64,000 bases of DNA from assembly GCA_947647615.1 (NCBI GenBank), contig CANSKS010000005.1:1-64000 (forward strand), written 5' to 3'. The stretch comes from an uncultured Neglectibacter sp. (GTDB taxonomy: Bacteria > Bacillota > Clostridia > Oscillospirales > Acutalibacteraceae). The position numbers were made by a program, and so were the translations under genes. Positions 41,968 through 51,727 of the stretch are shown here, piece by piece (positions within the stretch are counted from its first letter, which is position 1; the number at the start of each line of letters is the position of its first letter). The notes below the pieces were generated by a model, which saw nothing but the letters and a program-made list of their open reading frames with translations, was not told the origin of the DNA and searched no databases.

Positions 41968-43260
41968 TTGAAGGAAAGGGACATAAGGCCATCCAGGGAC
42001 CGCGATCTCTGGGAAGGCGAATATTTCATTGATATTCAGTCCGATTCCAGAAGGCGGCCTCCGCCTGCCACTGGAAACAGGCCTTCTACAAAAAGGAAAG
42101 TTTCGGCAGGAGACCGGGGAACAAAAGGGCAAGACCTCAGCAATTCCCAGCGAAGGTCCAGCCAAACCCGGCGGCCTGCCCAAAGGCCTTCCACCGGCGG
42201 GAAGTCTCAAAGACTTTCCGTAAAGCTCTCGGAGCATCCCGGCGAAAGGCGTCCGCAGGGAAAGGGGAGAAAAGGGGAAACCAGGAAACGGCCTCCGGCC
42301 GACCGGCAATACCAGCGCCGGCAGCAAAGGCCCATGGGAAAAAAGGCCAGGGCACTGGTGGGGATTTTTACTTTCCTTATTACCCTTACCGCTTTTATCC
42401 TTTTATGTGTGTTCTTACTGTTTCGGATTTCACGTGTGGAGGTAACAGGCGATCTAATTTATGATGAGCAGGAGATCTTAAAGCTGTGCGGCTACCAGGG
42501 AGGAGAAAACCTGGTGTTCGCTCCGGTAGAAGACCAGCAAAGACTGCTGGAAAAAGAACTTCCCTACATCGAAAGGGCAAAGATTACGAAGCACCTGCCA
42601 GGCACGATCCGGGTGGAAATTACAGGAGCTCGATTGGGTGCCTGCCTGGAAAACGGTGGCAGCTGGCTGTATCTCAGCGAAACAGGGAAAATTTTGGACA
42701 GAAAGGCAGAGGCTCCGGAAGGCGTGATGCAGGTGGTAGGGATTGTCCCAAAAGACAACACTCTGGGAACACACTTGCAGCTGGCCGACGAAAGCCAGGA
42801 AGCCGCTTACCAAGAGATTATGGAAGAGCTTGTGAAGCTGAATGCGGCGGCACAATTCACAAAACTGGATCTTACCGATATTTATAATCTTCGTTTATGG
42901 TATGAGGACCGCATCGAGTTCCGCCTGGGAAGTGCGGCAGATCTCGCTTATAAGGTGGGGTTTGGGTATGACACTGTCAGCGACAGGGTGCACAACTACA
43001 TTGGGCAGGAGGAGCACGGTGTTTTGGACCTTTCTGTGGCCAACGAAGCCAACCGCTCTACTTTTACGGCCGATAAGTCCGGAGGTGGAGCCTCTGGGAA
43101 AGCTGATTCCGAAGAAAGCGGAGAGGTCTCCCCTGAGGGCAGTACCCCTGGGGCCGGAGACCAGCAGGGGGAAAACAGCGGTGAAGAAGGGGAAACACAA
43201 GACTGGAATGGCGAGGAAGAAACAGGTGTTGCTCCTGCCGGGGAAGAGGGGGTAGAATAG
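41968..43260 (+). CDS. ftsQ: FtsQ/DivIB-type division protein with long charged tails
   Basis: 430 residues, long for FtsQ because both ends are extended. Residues 1 to about 125 are basic and Pro/Arg/Gln-rich (cytoplasmic), then a membrane segment (FTFLITLTAFILLCVFLLF), the POTRA domain (ISRVEVTGDLIYDEQEILKL) and the FtsQ beta domain to about 345. The last 70 residues are acidic Gly/Glu/Ser. FtsQ holds FtsL and DivIC at the septum. The start is TTG 41968 with a very strong GGAAAGGAGGG. It is followed by a 231-base gap and ftsZ; no ftsA is present. Confidence 0.88.
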   Translation: MKERDIRPSRDRDLWEGEYFIDIQSDSRRRPPPATGNRPSTKRKVSAGDRGTKGQDLSNSQRRSSQTRRPAQRPSTGGKSQRLSVKLSEHPGERRPQGKGRKGETRKRPPADRQYQRRQQRPMGKKARALVGIFTFLITLTAFILLCVFLLFRISRVEVTGDLIYDEQEILKLCGYQGGENLVFAPVEDQQRLLEKELPYIERAKITKHLPGTIRVEITGARLGACLENGGSWLYLSETGKILDRKAEAPEGVMQVVGIVPKDNTLGTHLQLADESQEAAYQEIMEELVKLNAAAQFTKLDLTDIYNLRLWYEDRIEFRLGSAADLAYKVGFGYDTVSDRVHNYIGQEEHGVLDLSVANEANRSTFTADKSGGGASGKADSEESGEVSPEGSTPGAGDQQGENSGEEGETQDWNGEEETGVAPAGEEGVE

Positions 43261-43491
43261 CGGCCTTTTTGCTGCTTTCCGGCGAAAAAAGAAGTTTTTT
43301 TGGAAATTCTTTCTTTTGCTGGAGGTAAAAGGGCGAAAGATACATTTTATGATGGCCTTTTTTCAAGAAATTCCTTGAAATTTTCTTGTAAAAGTGATAG
43401 ATTATACCATGTAGTATAATGAAATTAAATGCTCACGGCTTTACACGGCGCGGAGAGTATTCAGAATTAGGAAAGCCAAGGAGGAAACAAT
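43261..43491. other. ftsQ-ftsZ intergenic region
   Basis: A/T-rich, 231 bases. TATAAT lies at 43415-43420 but the nearest TTG-type -35 (43386-43391) is 23 bp upstream, too far for the usual spacing. CAAGAAA (43365-43371) with TTTCTTG (43383-43389) forms an inverted repeat just before it. A separate ftsZ promoter is likely but its exact form is unclear. Confidence 0.4.
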
Positions 43492-44634
43492 ATGCCTTTT
43501 GAAGTAGATAACCTGTTGGATGAAACTCCCCAGATCATAAAAGTGGTAGGTGTTGGCGGCGGCGGCGGGAATGCCGTGAACCGGATTGCCAGCGCCGGTG
43601 TGCGCAGTGTGGAACTGGTTTGTATGAATACGGACAAGCAGGCCTTGCAGCGTTCCCAGGCTTCGATAAAAGTGCAGCTAGGGGAAAAGAGTACCCAAGG
43701 GCGGGGCGCTGGCTCAAAGCCAGAAGTGGGTGAAAAGGCTGCTGACGAAAGCCGGGAGCAGATCGCCAATGTATTGAAAGACGCCGACATGGTGTTTGTC
43801 ACTGCCGGTATGGGTGGAGGCACCGGCACCGGTGCCGCGCCCCGAATTGCTCAAATTGCCAAGGAACAGGGGGCGCTTACGGTGGGGATTGTCACAAAAC
43901 CCTTTGCCTTTGAGGGCCGCCACCGTATGGAGCAGGCCGAAATGGGCATTGCCGCCCTGCGAGAGCATGTGGATTCCTTGGTGGTAATTCCTAACGAGAG
44001 GCTGAAGCTGGTTAGCGAAGAGCGCATTACTCTGGCAAATGCTTTTCTGGTAGCAGACGATGTGCTGCGCCAAGGCGTACAGAGCATCTCCGACCTTATC
44101 CAGCTGCCCGGTATTGTAAATCTGGACTTTGAGGATGTAAAATCTGTCATGCAGAATGCGGGCTATGCCCATATGGGCGTGGGACATGCCAGCGGAAAAG
44201 ATAAGGCGGAACAGGCCGCTATGGCCGCTATTTCCAGTCCCTTGTTGGAAACTAAGATCGCCGGGGCCAAGGGTGTGATTATCAATGTGACTTCTTCTCC
44301 CGATATTGCCCTGGACGAGATCGATACCGCCTCCCAAATCATCACCGAGCGTGCCCACGAAGATGCCAACATTATTTGGGGCGCTACCTTCGACGAAAGT
44401 ATGGAAGACGAAATGACGGTTACCGTTATCGCCACAGGCTTTGAGGGGATGAACGGGGAAAAGGCAAAGCGGGCGGCTCCCGTGCTGGACTTGGTGGAGG
44501 ATGAGGACGACTACCTTTCTTCTACCTCTACTCCGGTGACAACTTCCAGAGCCCAAGAGCCCAAGGTGGATCCGGCTATTATCGATGACGACGATACTTT
44601 TACCGACATTATGTCTATCTTCAATCGTAAATAA
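43492..44634 (+). CDS. ftsZ: cell division GTPase FtsZ
   Basis: Tubulin-like GTPase that forms the division ring, 380 residues. [13 protein letters not shown] starts the GTP-binding domain, [12 protein letters not shown] is the tubulin signature loop and the T7 loop region reads [20 protein letters not shown]. The C-terminal tail ends [15 protein letters not shown], a usual binding site for FtsA/SepF-type partners. Strong AGGAGG precedes ATG 43492. FtsA is not encoded beside it. Confidence 0.97.
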   Translation: MPFEVDNLLDETPQIIKVVGVGGGGGNAVNRIASAGVRSVELVCMNTDKQALQRSQASIKVQLGEKSTQGRGAGSKPEVGEKAADESREQIANVLKDADMVFVTAGMGGGTGTGAAPRIAQIAKEQGALTVGIVTKPFAFEGRHRMEQAEMGIAALREHVDSLVVIPNERLKLVSEERITLANAFLVADDVLRQGVQSISDLIQLPGIVNLDFEDVKSVMQNAGYAHMGVGHASGKDKAEQAAMAAISSPLLETKIAGAKGVIINVTSSPDIALDEIDTASQIITERAHEDANIIWGATFDESMEDEMTVTVIATGFEGMNGEKAKRAAPVLDLVEDEDDYLSSTSTPVTTSRAQEPKVDPAIIDDDDTFTDIMSIFNRK

Positions 44635-44685
44635 GGACGCCTTTTGAAGCCAATAGGGAATGATTTGTTTTAGGGAGGAATAAGA

Positions 44686-45078
44686 ATGAGTAAATTGATC
44701 CAAGGCGTGCACCACATTGCCATAAAGCCTACTGCCGAGAACTATCAAAAGACGGTGTCGTTTTACACCGAGCTTTTGGGCATGGAGGTTTTGAAAAGCT
44801 GGGGCGATCCGGAAATGCCCTGCTTGATGGTCTCTTGCGGGGACAATAGCTGCATGGAGATCCTAAGTTCTCCGGAGGAGCTTCCTCGAGGCGGCCCTCT
44901 TGCTCATGTTGCTTTTGCCACAGACAAAGTGGATGAGATTGTAAAAATGGTGCGGGAAGCGGGCTACGAGGTCACCGACGAGCCAAAGGATGTAAACCTG
45001 GCAGGTTCCCCCATACGTATTGCTTTCTTTTATGGCCCCACCGGAGAGCACATTGAAGTGTTCTGGGAGAAGGGCTGA
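44686..45078 (+). CDS. VOC-family protein (glyoxalase/lactoylglutathione lyase-like)
   Basis: 130 residues of the vicinal-oxygen-chelate fold. VHHIAIKPTAENYQKTVSFY gives the first metal His, HVAFATDKVDEIVKMVREAG the second, and GPTGEHIEVFWEKG the C-terminal Glu. Members may isomerise hemithioacetals or act as dioxygenases or binding proteins; the substrate cannot be told. AGGGAGGAATAAG precedes ATG 44686. Confidence 0.8.
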   Translation: MSKLIQGVHHIAIKPTAENYQKTVSFYTELLGMEVLKSWGDPEMPCLMVSCGDNSCMEILSSPEELPRGGPLAHVAFATDKVDEIVKMVREAGYEVTDEPKDVNLAGSPIRIAFFYGPTGEHIEVFWEKG

Positions 45079-45117
45079 CAGCCAGGTTTTCTACTGCTTG
45101 TTAGGAGGCTTCTTGCA

Positions 45118-45648
45118 ATGAAAAAGGCGCTTGCCTTAAATACCGCGGAGTTGCCGGAATGGGCGGAAAAGCTGCGGGCAGGCCAGCGGGTACTGCTTTC
45201 GGGAATTTGTTATACTTCCCGCGATGCGGCCCATAAACGGATTTGGGAATTGCTGGACCAAGGAAAAGTGCTACCTTATCCCTTGAAAAACGGGACGATC
45301 TATTATGCGGGCCCTACCCCCGCGCCAGAAGGACTGCCCATCGGCTCCTGTGGGCCCACTACCAGCGGTAGAATGGATGGTTTTACCCCGCGGTTTTTGG
45401 ACTTGGGCTTAAAGGCCATGATTGGAAAAGGGAAAAGGAGCCGGGAAGTAGTGGAGGCCATTTGCAGGAATCGTGCTGTGTACTTTTGTGCTTTGGGAGG
45501 CGCGGGAGCTTTGGCGGCCAGATGTATTGAGAAGGCCGAAGTCGTTGCCTTTGAAGATTTGGGTTGTGAATCGGTAAAAAGGCTTGTTTTGCGTGATTTT
45601 CCCATGATTGTTGGAATAGACAGTACAGGCGGTACCGTGTTGGTATAG
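45118..45648 (+). CDS. class I fumarase/tartrate dehydratase beta subunit
   Basis: 176 residues, the C-terminal half of the iron-sulfur class I fumarases (LLSGICYTSRDAAHKRIWEL and GSCGPTTSGRMDGFTPRFLD). In two-subunit anaerobe enzymes the beta chain pairs with an alpha chain that carries the cluster ligands. No alpha gene lies on either side: the neighbours are a VOC protein and a cation efflux protein. It must pair with a distant alpha subunit or is an orphan. Substrate fumarate versus tartrate cannot be decided. Confidence 0.85.
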   Translation: MKKALALNTAELPEWAEKLRAGQRVLLSGICYTSRDAAHKRIWELLDQGKVLPYPLKNGTIYYAGPTPAPEGLPIGSCGPTTSGRMDGFTPRFLDLGLKAMIGKGKRSREVVEAICRNRAVYFCALGGAGALAARCIEKAEVVAFEDLGCESVKRLVLRDFPMIVGIDSTGGTVLV

Positions 45649-45719
45649 GAAAAGATAAAAAATATCGGAGTGCGCCGTGAGGTTTCCCGGCGCCTCCGTT
45701 CTATTTTGGAGGGATTTAT

Positions 45720-46895
45720 TTGTCCGATTTCATAATGAGGCTTTTAGTGAAAGGCTACGGCATCACAGAAAGCCTCGAGGTTCGAGAAAAAAGCGGCCGG
45801 GCGGCTGGAGCGGTGGGAATTGCTACCAATCTGCTTTTGTTTCTCATTAAATTTATCACCGGGTTCTTTTCTCATTCCTTGGCTATTATGGCCGATGCAA
45901 TAAATAACCTGACCGATTCCGGATCTTCTATCATCATGCTGGTAGGGTTCAAATTGGCCGGAAAACCGGCAGACGAGGAGCATCCCTTTGGCCATGCCCG
46001 TATTGAGTACCTTTCTGGTGTGATCGTCTCGTTTATCGTGCTGTTTTTGGGGCTTCAGCTGGGTATGTCTTCCATAGAAAAGATTTTTCATCCGGAGGTT
46101 ACCGAGTACGGCTGGACCGCTTTATTCGTCTTGGTGGTTTCTGTTCTGATTAAGCTTTGGCAATGCCTTTTTTACCGGAAAGTGGGCCGGCAAATCCATT
46201 CCGAAGCATTGCTTGCCACTTCGGAAGACAGCCGCAATGACGTAGCCGCCACCGGAGTGGTATTGCTGGGAGCTGTGATCACCCGGCTTTCGGGATGGAA
46301 CTTGGATGGTTTTTTGGGCTTGGCTGTGGCCTTGTTTATTGTAGTTTCCGGCGTTAAGCTCATTATGGATACGGGAAACCCATTGCTTGGAGTGGCTCCG
46401 GAAAAAGCTTTGGTACGGGAAATCTATGAGAAGATTATGTCCTATGAAGGGATTATCGGCATTCATGACCTGACGGTTCATAATTACGGAATAGGCCAAT
46501 GCTTCGCTTCTGTCCATTGTGAAGTGCCTGCAGAAACCGATATCCTGCTGAGCCATGATGTGATTGACAATATAGAACGGGATTTTTTGAAAGAGGAGAA
46601 CATCCACCTGGTGATTCACCTGGATCCTGTGGTCACCAGTGACGGCCGTACCAACGCTTTGCGGGAGCAGGTACGGGACCGTGTGAAAAAAAAGTATCCG
46701 CAAGTCACAATTCACGATTTCCGGGTGGTGTGGGGTGTCACTCATTCCAATATCGTTTTTGACGTGGCTGCCCCTTATTCCTTAACCGATAGCGATGAAA
46801 CCATTCGAAGAAATTTGGACGAAGAGCTTAGAAAGCTGGATGAATCCTATCGTATGGTGATTACCATCGACAGGGAAAGCATGCAAGGCCCTTGA
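45720..46895 (+). CDS. cation diffusion facilitator-family transporter
   Basis: 391 residues. Six membrane segments contain the metal-binding motif IMADAINNLTDS and the following HPFGHARIEYL segment, then a C-terminal cytoplasmic domain of about 170 residues (IHDLTVHNYGIGQCFASVHC). CDF proteins exchange divalent metals such as Zn, Mn or Fe for protons. The extra C-terminal part (about 310-391, AAPYSLTDSDETIRRNLDEE) is a second repeat of the cytoplasmic domain. The TTG 45720 start follows GGAGGG; ATG 45735 is an alternative. Metal not predicted. Confidence 0.85.
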   Translation: MSDFIMRLLVKGYGITESLEVREKSGRAAGAVGIATNLLLFLIKFITGFFSHSLAIMADAINNLTDSGSSIIMLVGFKLAGKPADEEHPFGHARIEYLSGVIVSFIVLFLGLQLGMSSIEKIFHPEVTEYGWTALFVLVVSVLIKLWQCLFYRKVGRQIHSEALLATSEDSRNDVAATGVVLLGAVITRLSGWNLDGFLGLAVALFIVVSGVKLIMDTGNPLLGVAPEKALVREIYEKIMSYEGIIGIHDLTVHNYGIGQCFASVHCEVPAETDILLSHDVIDNIERDFLKEENIHLVIHLDPVVTSDGRTNALREQVRDRVKKKYPQVTIHDFRVVWGVTHSNIVFDVAAPYSLTDSDETIRRNLDEELRKLDESYRMVITIDRESMQGP

Positions 46896-46970
46896 AAAGA
46901 GAGGCTTTTTATATTACAATGGTTCCATTGACCGGTTTTGGAAACCGGTTTTTAGAAGGGCGGGCATGCG

Positions 46971-47699
46971 GTGAAAGAAAATAAATATGATGAACCTGCT
47001 TTTTTCGAAAAATACGGGCAGATGTATCGCTCCAAGGAGGGGCTTGCCGGAGCGGGAGAATGGGAAACCTTACAAAGCCTCCTGCCGGAGCTTTTGGGAA
47101 AAGAAATGCTGGACTTGGGATGCGGCTATGGTTGGCATTGTATTTATGCGGCAGAACATGGCGCGGCCCAGGTGCTGGGCGTGGATATTTCGGAGCGAAT
47201 GTTGGCGGTGGCTAGAGAAAAGACAAAATTTTCTCAAGTGATTTACCGGAAAAGCGCTATGGAAGATCTGGAATTCCAGGAAAGCAGTTTTGATTTGGTA
47301 TTTAGCTCCTTGGCTCTTCACTATGTAGAATCCTTCGAAAAGCTGGCGGGAAATGTATGGAAATGGCTTAGGCCCGGAGGTGATTTTATATTTTCTGTGG
47401 AGCATCCTCTGTTCACGGCGGAGGGTTCTCAGGATTGGCTGCGGGATGAAGAGGGGAATATCCGTTGTTTTCCGGTAGATAACTACTTTTTCTCCGGAAA
47501 ACGGGAGGCTTGCTTTTTAGGAGAGACGGTGGTGAAATATCACCGTACCTTAACAGATTATTTAGAAGGCCTGGTGCGGCAGGGCTTCTCTTTGGCTCAT
47601 GTGGCGGAACCACGTCCGCCGGAAAGGATGCTGGCGTTTCCTGGCATGAAGGACGAGCTGCGCCGGCCTATGATGCTGCTGGTAGCGGCAAAAAAATAA
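46971..47699 (+). CDS. class I SAM-dependent methyltransferase
   Basis: 242 residues. DLGCGYGWHCIYAAEHGA is motif I of the SAM site, VLGVDISERML motif II and DLVFSSLALHYVESF motif IV. The C-terminal third has EHPLFTAEGSQDWLRDEEG, common in the small-molecule methyltransferases of Firmicutes. Substrate unknown. It starts with GTG 46971 behind GGGCGGGCATGCG, a weak site. Confidence 0.82.
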   Translation: MKENKYDEPAFFEKYGQMYRSKEGLAGAGEWETLQSLLPELLGKEMLDLGCGYGWHCIYAAEHGAAQVLGVDISERMLAVAREKTKFSQVIYRKSAMEDLEFQESSFDLVFSSLALHYVESFEKLAGNVWKWLRPGGDFIFSVEHPLFTAEGSQDWLRDEEGNIRCFPVDNYFFSGKREACFLGETVVKYHRTLTDYLEGLVRQGFSLAHVAEPRPPERMLAFPGMKDELRRPMMLLVAAKK

Positions 47700-47717
47700 C
47701 AGAAAGGAAGTTCTATT

Positions 47718-49610
47718 ATGGCACTCAAAGAATTTAAAGCGGAATCCAAGCGACTGATGGACCTGATGATCAATTCCATCTATACACATAAAGAGATTTT
47801 TCTTCGGGAACTGATCTCTAATGCCAGCGACGCCATTGATAAGCTTTATTATCAAACCTTACAAAATGGCGATACCGGTCTTGACAGGGGAGACTTTGCC
47901 ATTACCATCACGCAGAACAAAGATACCAGAACCTTGACAGTTTCCGATAACGGCGTAGGCATGACTCAGGAGGAACTGGACAATAACCTGGGAGTTATTG
48001 CCAAAAGCGGTTCTTTGCAGTTCAAAAAAGAGAACGAGCAGAAGGAAGAGATCGATATCATCGGCCAGTTTGGCGTAGGCTTTTATTCTGCCTTTATGGT
48101 GGCGGAAAAGGTGACGGTAGAAAGCCGGGCCTATGGCAGTGAAGAGGCGTGGCGATGGCAGTCCTCCGGGCTGGACGGCTATGAGATCACGCCCTGTGAG
48201 AAAGAAGGCCACGGCACGGTGATTACGTTGGAGCTAAAGCCCGATACGGAAGAGGAAAAATACAGCGAGTTTTTAGAGCAATACCGCATCACTTCTCTGG
48301 TGAAAAAATATTCCGACTATATCCGGTACCCTATTCGCATGGAGCTTCAAAAAAGTAGGCTGAAGGAAGGCACAGGTACGGAAGGGAAGGACCCGGAATA
48401 TGAGAGCTATTTTGAATGGGAAACCCTGAACAGTATGACGCCCATTTGGAAAAAATCCCGCTCCGAAGTCAAGGACGAGGAATTGAATGCCTTCTACAAA
48501 GAGAAATTCTTCGATTGGCAAGACCCTCTAAAGGTGATTCGCACTTCCACAGAGGGCGCGGCCACATACAGTGCTTTGCTGTTTATTCCCAAATCGGCCC
48601 CCATGGATTACTATACCAGGGAATATGAAAAGGGCTTGCAGCTTTATGCCAGCGGCGTGCTGATTATGGAAAAGTGCGGCGACCTGCTGCCCGATTGCTT
48701 TAGCTTTGTGAAGGGCCTGGTGGATTCCCAGGATCTTTCCCTGAACATTTCCAGGGAAATGCTGCAGCACGACCGCCAGCTGAAGCTCATAGCCGGAAGA
48801 TTGGAAAAGAAGATCACTTCCGAGCTGTTGACCATGCGGAACAACGACCGGGAACATTATGAGGAGTTCTTCAAGAATTTTGGTCTGCAGTTAAAATATG
48901 GTATGTACGACAACTACGGCGCCAAAAAGGAAGAATTAAAAGATCTGGTGCTGTTCTATTCCTCTACAGAAAAAAAGCCGGTTACTTTAGAAGAGTATGT
49001 TTCCCGGATGAAGGAAGACCAACAGGTGATTTATTATGGCTGTGGCGAAACCGTGGAGAGAATTCTTCAATTGCCCCAGGCAGAGGCTATTGGGGAAAAA
49101 GGCTACGAAATGCTGTGCTTGACCGATAATGTGGACGAGTTCGCCCTGCGCGTGCTAGGAAAATATGCGGAAAAGGAATTTCGCAATATTTCTGCCGACG
49201 ACCTGCAGCTGCAAAGCGAAGAAGAAAAGAAAGAAACGGAAAAGCTCGCTTCCGACAACAAAGAGCTGCTGGATTATATGAAAGAAGGGCTGGAAGGTAA
49301 AGTAAAAGAGGTTCGCATTTCCGGCCGTTTAAAAAAGCACCCGGTGTGCATTTCCACCGATGGTATGATTTCTACGGAAATGGAAAAGGTGCTCAACGCC
49401 ATGCCTGCTCAGGAAAAAGTGAAAGCTCAGCGGGTGTTGGAGATCAATGGGGAGCATCCCGTATTTGAAAAGCTCCAGGAGCTGTACGCGAAGGATAAAG
49501 AAAAGGTGAAACTTTATGCTGAGATCCTTTACGACCAAGCATTGCTAATCGAAGGACTTTCCATTGAGGATCCGGTAGCCTTCTCTCAAAAAATTTGTGA
49601 GATCATGTAA
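47718..49610 (+). CDS. htpG: HSP90-type chaperone HtpG
   Basis: 630 residues. The N-terminal GHKL ATPase has [22 protein letters not shown] and [14 protein letters not shown]. The middle and dimerisation domains follow in the usual order, with [19 protein letters not shown] in the middle domain. It folds late-stage clients with ATP. Strong AGAAAGGAAG precedes ATG 47718. Confidence 0.96.
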   Translation: MALKEFKAESKRLMDLMINSIYTHKEIFLRELISNASDAIDKLYYQTLQNGDTGLDRGDFAITITQNKDTRTLTVSDNGVGMTQEELDNNLGVIAKSGSLQFKKENEQKEEIDIIGQFGVGFYSAFMVAEKVTVESRAYGSEEAWRWQSSGLDGYEITPCEKEGHGTVITLELKPDTEEEKYSEFLEQYRITSLVKKYSDYIRYPIRMELQKSRLKEGTGTEGKDPEYESYFEWETLNSMTPIWKKSRSEVKDEELNAFYKEKFFDWQDPLKVIRTSTEGAATYSALLFIPKSAPMDYYTREYEKGLQLYASGVLIMEKCGDLLPDCFSFVKGLVDSQDLSLNISREMLQHDRQLKLIAGRLEKKITSELLTMRNNDREHYEEFFKNFGLQLKYGMYDNYGAKKEELKDLVLFYSSTEKKPVTLEEYVSRMKEDQQVIYYGCGETVERILQLPQAEAIGEKGYEMLCLTDNVDEFALRVLGKYAEKEFRNISADDLQLQSEEEKKETEKLASDNKELLDYMKEGLEGKVKEVRISGRLKKHPVCISTDGMISTEMEKVLNAMPAQEKVKAQRVLEINGEHPVFEKLQELYAKDKEKVKLYAEILYDQALLIEGLSIEDPVAFSQKICEIM

Positions 49611-49680
49611 ATGACGGGAATGCTCTTCCCAGAAAAGCCCATGAAGTTTTGCCAATGGCAAAGAAAGCTGGTATTGAAGT

Positions 49681-51132
49681 ATGAATCCGAATACCCCATA
49701 TCCTTGTTCACAAGGTTCTGTCGGCCCTGTTCCGGGAAATGGTGCTCCGCCGTCTGGGCCTTATGCGCCGGGATATTTTCAAGTTCCACCGGCTGGCCCC
49801 TCCGGGACTGTCTATTCCGGGCCCTCTACCGATTCCGGTTACGGGGTGCCAATGGCTTGTGCTCCTGTGCCTACAGAGGATGCTGCTGCCGTCCGCGCAT
49901 CCTCCTCCGTTCCCGGAGGCTATGGCGCTTCTCCGGCAGGTTGTCAAGTGCCGCCCACAGTGGGAGGCGGTATACCTGGCGCTTTCGTTTTTCCGGATAA
50001 TTCCACGCCTCGGTCCTTTCCTGGTTTTCCTGTAGCGGAAGGATACGGGCAGCCTCCAACGGCAGCTGGGCCTAAGGCTGTATATGGGAGTGAATTCTCG
50101 CCGGCCTATGTCCCTCCGGCAGGATATGGGAGCTATCCGGTTTACGGTGGGTACCCGGCCCCGGGATTTTCCCTGCGGCCCTGTCGTCCTTCTCGTCTGA
50201 AGAACGCTACAAAGGCACTGAATGTTATGGGGCTTTTGGTGCTGGGACAAACAGGCCTTGGTATGGTTTTTGGCTTCCTTCTGGGAATGGCCGTTTCCCT
50301 CACCGGGATCAATTTGGGGATTTGGGGCATGACCCAGCAATGGATGTCTGCGGCCTTGGTGCCTCTGAGTACAGCGTTGCCTTTCGCCATTTACCTGGGA
50401 GCTCGCCGGGAATATTTGACGGAGTATTTGCGGTTCGAAAAGGTGGGATTCTTGAACGGCCTGCTCTGTGTGTTGGCTGGGTTGGGAATTTGTTTGCTGG
50501 GAAATTTCCCCTCGGCGTTTATTCAGGAGATCTTTGGCCGGTTTGGCTATGAACCAGCGGAAAGCTTTTCTCCCTATGCCACACTTGCGGAAATCTTGGT
50601 GGATTTTTTTGTCACTGCCATTGTGGTGCCGGTGATGGAGGAGTTTGCTTTTCGTGGTGTGCTATTTTCCCATTTACGACGTTATGGCGCAGGATTTGCC
50701 ATTGCCGCCTCTTCCATTGTGTTCTCTTTGGTGCACCTGGATTTTTCCAATGTGGTTTTTGCCTTCATAGCAGGAATTGTGTTCGCTTTCCTCTATGAAA
50801 AAACCGGAAATTTGTGGGTTTCCATCTGCATTCACGCTTTGAATAACGGCTTGGCTGTTTTTCAAAATTACTCCAGTTCTCTTTTGGGTTCTCTGGGAGA
50901 CCTGGTGGGCCTGTGGAGCTTCTGGGGGAGCATTGTTGTGGGGCTAATAGCCCTGGTGCTGCTGCTCACTTTGCGGCGGCAGCTGCTGTTCCAGAAAAAA
51001 GCAAGGCCTGGTTTGGCGGAGGTGCAGCCTTTAAGGGCCGGGGAAGCAGCATCCTGTATAGCCCGTTCTGTGGTACTCTGGCTGATCGTGGGGCTGATGG
51101 TGGCCTACACAGTTTCTCTTTTCCTTTTATGA
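49681..51132 (+). CDS. CPBP-family intramembrane protease with Pro/Gly-rich N-terminus
   Basis: 483 residues. Residues 1 to about 170 are a low-complexity Pro, Gly, Tyr and Ala stretch, probably disordered and cytoplasmic. The remaining part has about eight membrane segments with the CPBP glutamate motif VVPVMEEFAFRGVLFSHLRR and the second motif FSLVHLDFSNVVFAFIAGI, then NLWVSICIHALNN. Family members include Rce1-like prenyl proteases and bacteriocin-immunity proteins. The ribosome binding site is weak (GAAGT). Its stop overlaps the tadA start (ATGA). Confidence 0.83.
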   Translation: MNPNTPYPCSQGSVGPVPGNGAPPSGPYAPGYFQVPPAGPSGTVYSGPSTDSGYGVPMACAPVPTEDAAAVRASSSVPGGYGASPAGCQVPPTVGGGIPGAFVFPDNSTPRSFPGFPVAEGYGQPPTAAGPKAVYGSEFSPAYVPPAGYGSYPVYGGYPAPGFSLRPCRPSRLKNATKALNVMGLLVLGQTGLGMVFGFLLGMAVSLTGINLGIWGMTQQWMSAALVPLSTALPFAIYLGARREYLTEYLRFEKVGFLNGLLCVLAGLGICLLGNFPSAFIQEIFGRFGYEPAESFSPYATLAEILVDFFVTAIVVPVMEEFAFRGVLFSHLRRYGAGFAIAASSIVFSLVHLDFSNVVFAFIAGIVFAFLYEKTGNLWVSICIHALNNGLAVFQNYSSSLLGSLGDLVGLWSFWGSIVVGLIALVLLLTLRRQLLFQKKARPGLAEVQPLRAGEAASCIARSVVLWLIVGLMVAYTVSLFLL

Positions 51133-51596
51133 TGCCCCTTGCTTTCTTGCCGAAAAAAGAGTTCATGCTTCGCGCCTTGGAGCTGGCGGCTCAAGCAGCG
51201 GCCGATGGAGAAGTGCCTGTGGGTGCCGTGGTAGTGAAAAACGGCGTTGTAATTGGGGAGGGCAGAAATCGCCGGGAAAGAGAGAAGAATGCTTTAGCCC
51301 ATGCCGAATTGGAGGCGATTTCCATGGCTTGTTGTGCCCTTGGAACTTGGCGGCTTACCGGATGCGAGCTTTATGTGACCTTGGAACCTTGCCCCATGTG
51401 TACTGGCGCGGTGATCAACTCGCATATAGATAAAGTGATATATGGGACGGATGACGAACGGGGAGGCTGTTGTGGCACGGCGACGGATCTTTTTTCCCTG
51501 CCCTATAGCCACCGGCCGGAGATTTTCCGAGGATTTTTAGAAGAAGAGGCCAGAAAACTTCTGCAGAGCTTTTTTCGGCATTTGCGGAATTTGTGA
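51129..51596 (+). CDS. tadA: tRNA-specific adenosine deaminase TadA
   Basis: 155 residues. The zinc-dependent deaminase site is HAE (His58, Glu60) plus PCPMC (Cys88, Cys91), the standard spacing. It turns A34 of tRNA-Arg(ACG) to inosine. ATG 51129 overlaps the CPBP stop by four bases; ATG 51132 and 51165 are in-frame alternatives. GGCCxGxATDL near the C-terminus is also typical of the family. Confidence 0.92.
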   Translation: MMPLAFLPKKEFMLRALELAAQAAADGEVPVGAVVVKNGVVIGEGRNRREREKNALAHAELEAISMACCALGTWRLTGCELYVTLEPCPMCTGAVINSHIDKVIYGTDDERGGCCGTATDLFSLPYSHRPEIFRGFLEEEARKLLQSFFRHLRNL

Positions 51597-51634
51597 CTTC
51601 TTTTCGAAAAAAGGGGAAAATCTTGTTTTTTTTG

Positions 51635-51684
51635 TAGACACCGTCCCCAACATATGGTATACTCAACAAAAGGCTTTTGTTGAG
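51635..51684 (+). promoter_or_regulatory. promoter with perfect inverted repeat at the start point
   Basis: TAGACA (51635-51640) and an extended -10 TGGTATACT (TATACT at 51658-51663) are 17 bp apart. Immediately after, CTCAACAAAA (51662-51671) pairs perfectly with TTTTGTTGAG (51675-51684), a 10-bp repeat with a 3-base loop at the transcription start: an operator or a 5' stabilising hairpin. Confidence 0.6.
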
Positions 51685-51727
51685 GCGGTTTGCCAAGGCA
51701 GCCGAAAATATTTAGGAGGGTTTTTTT

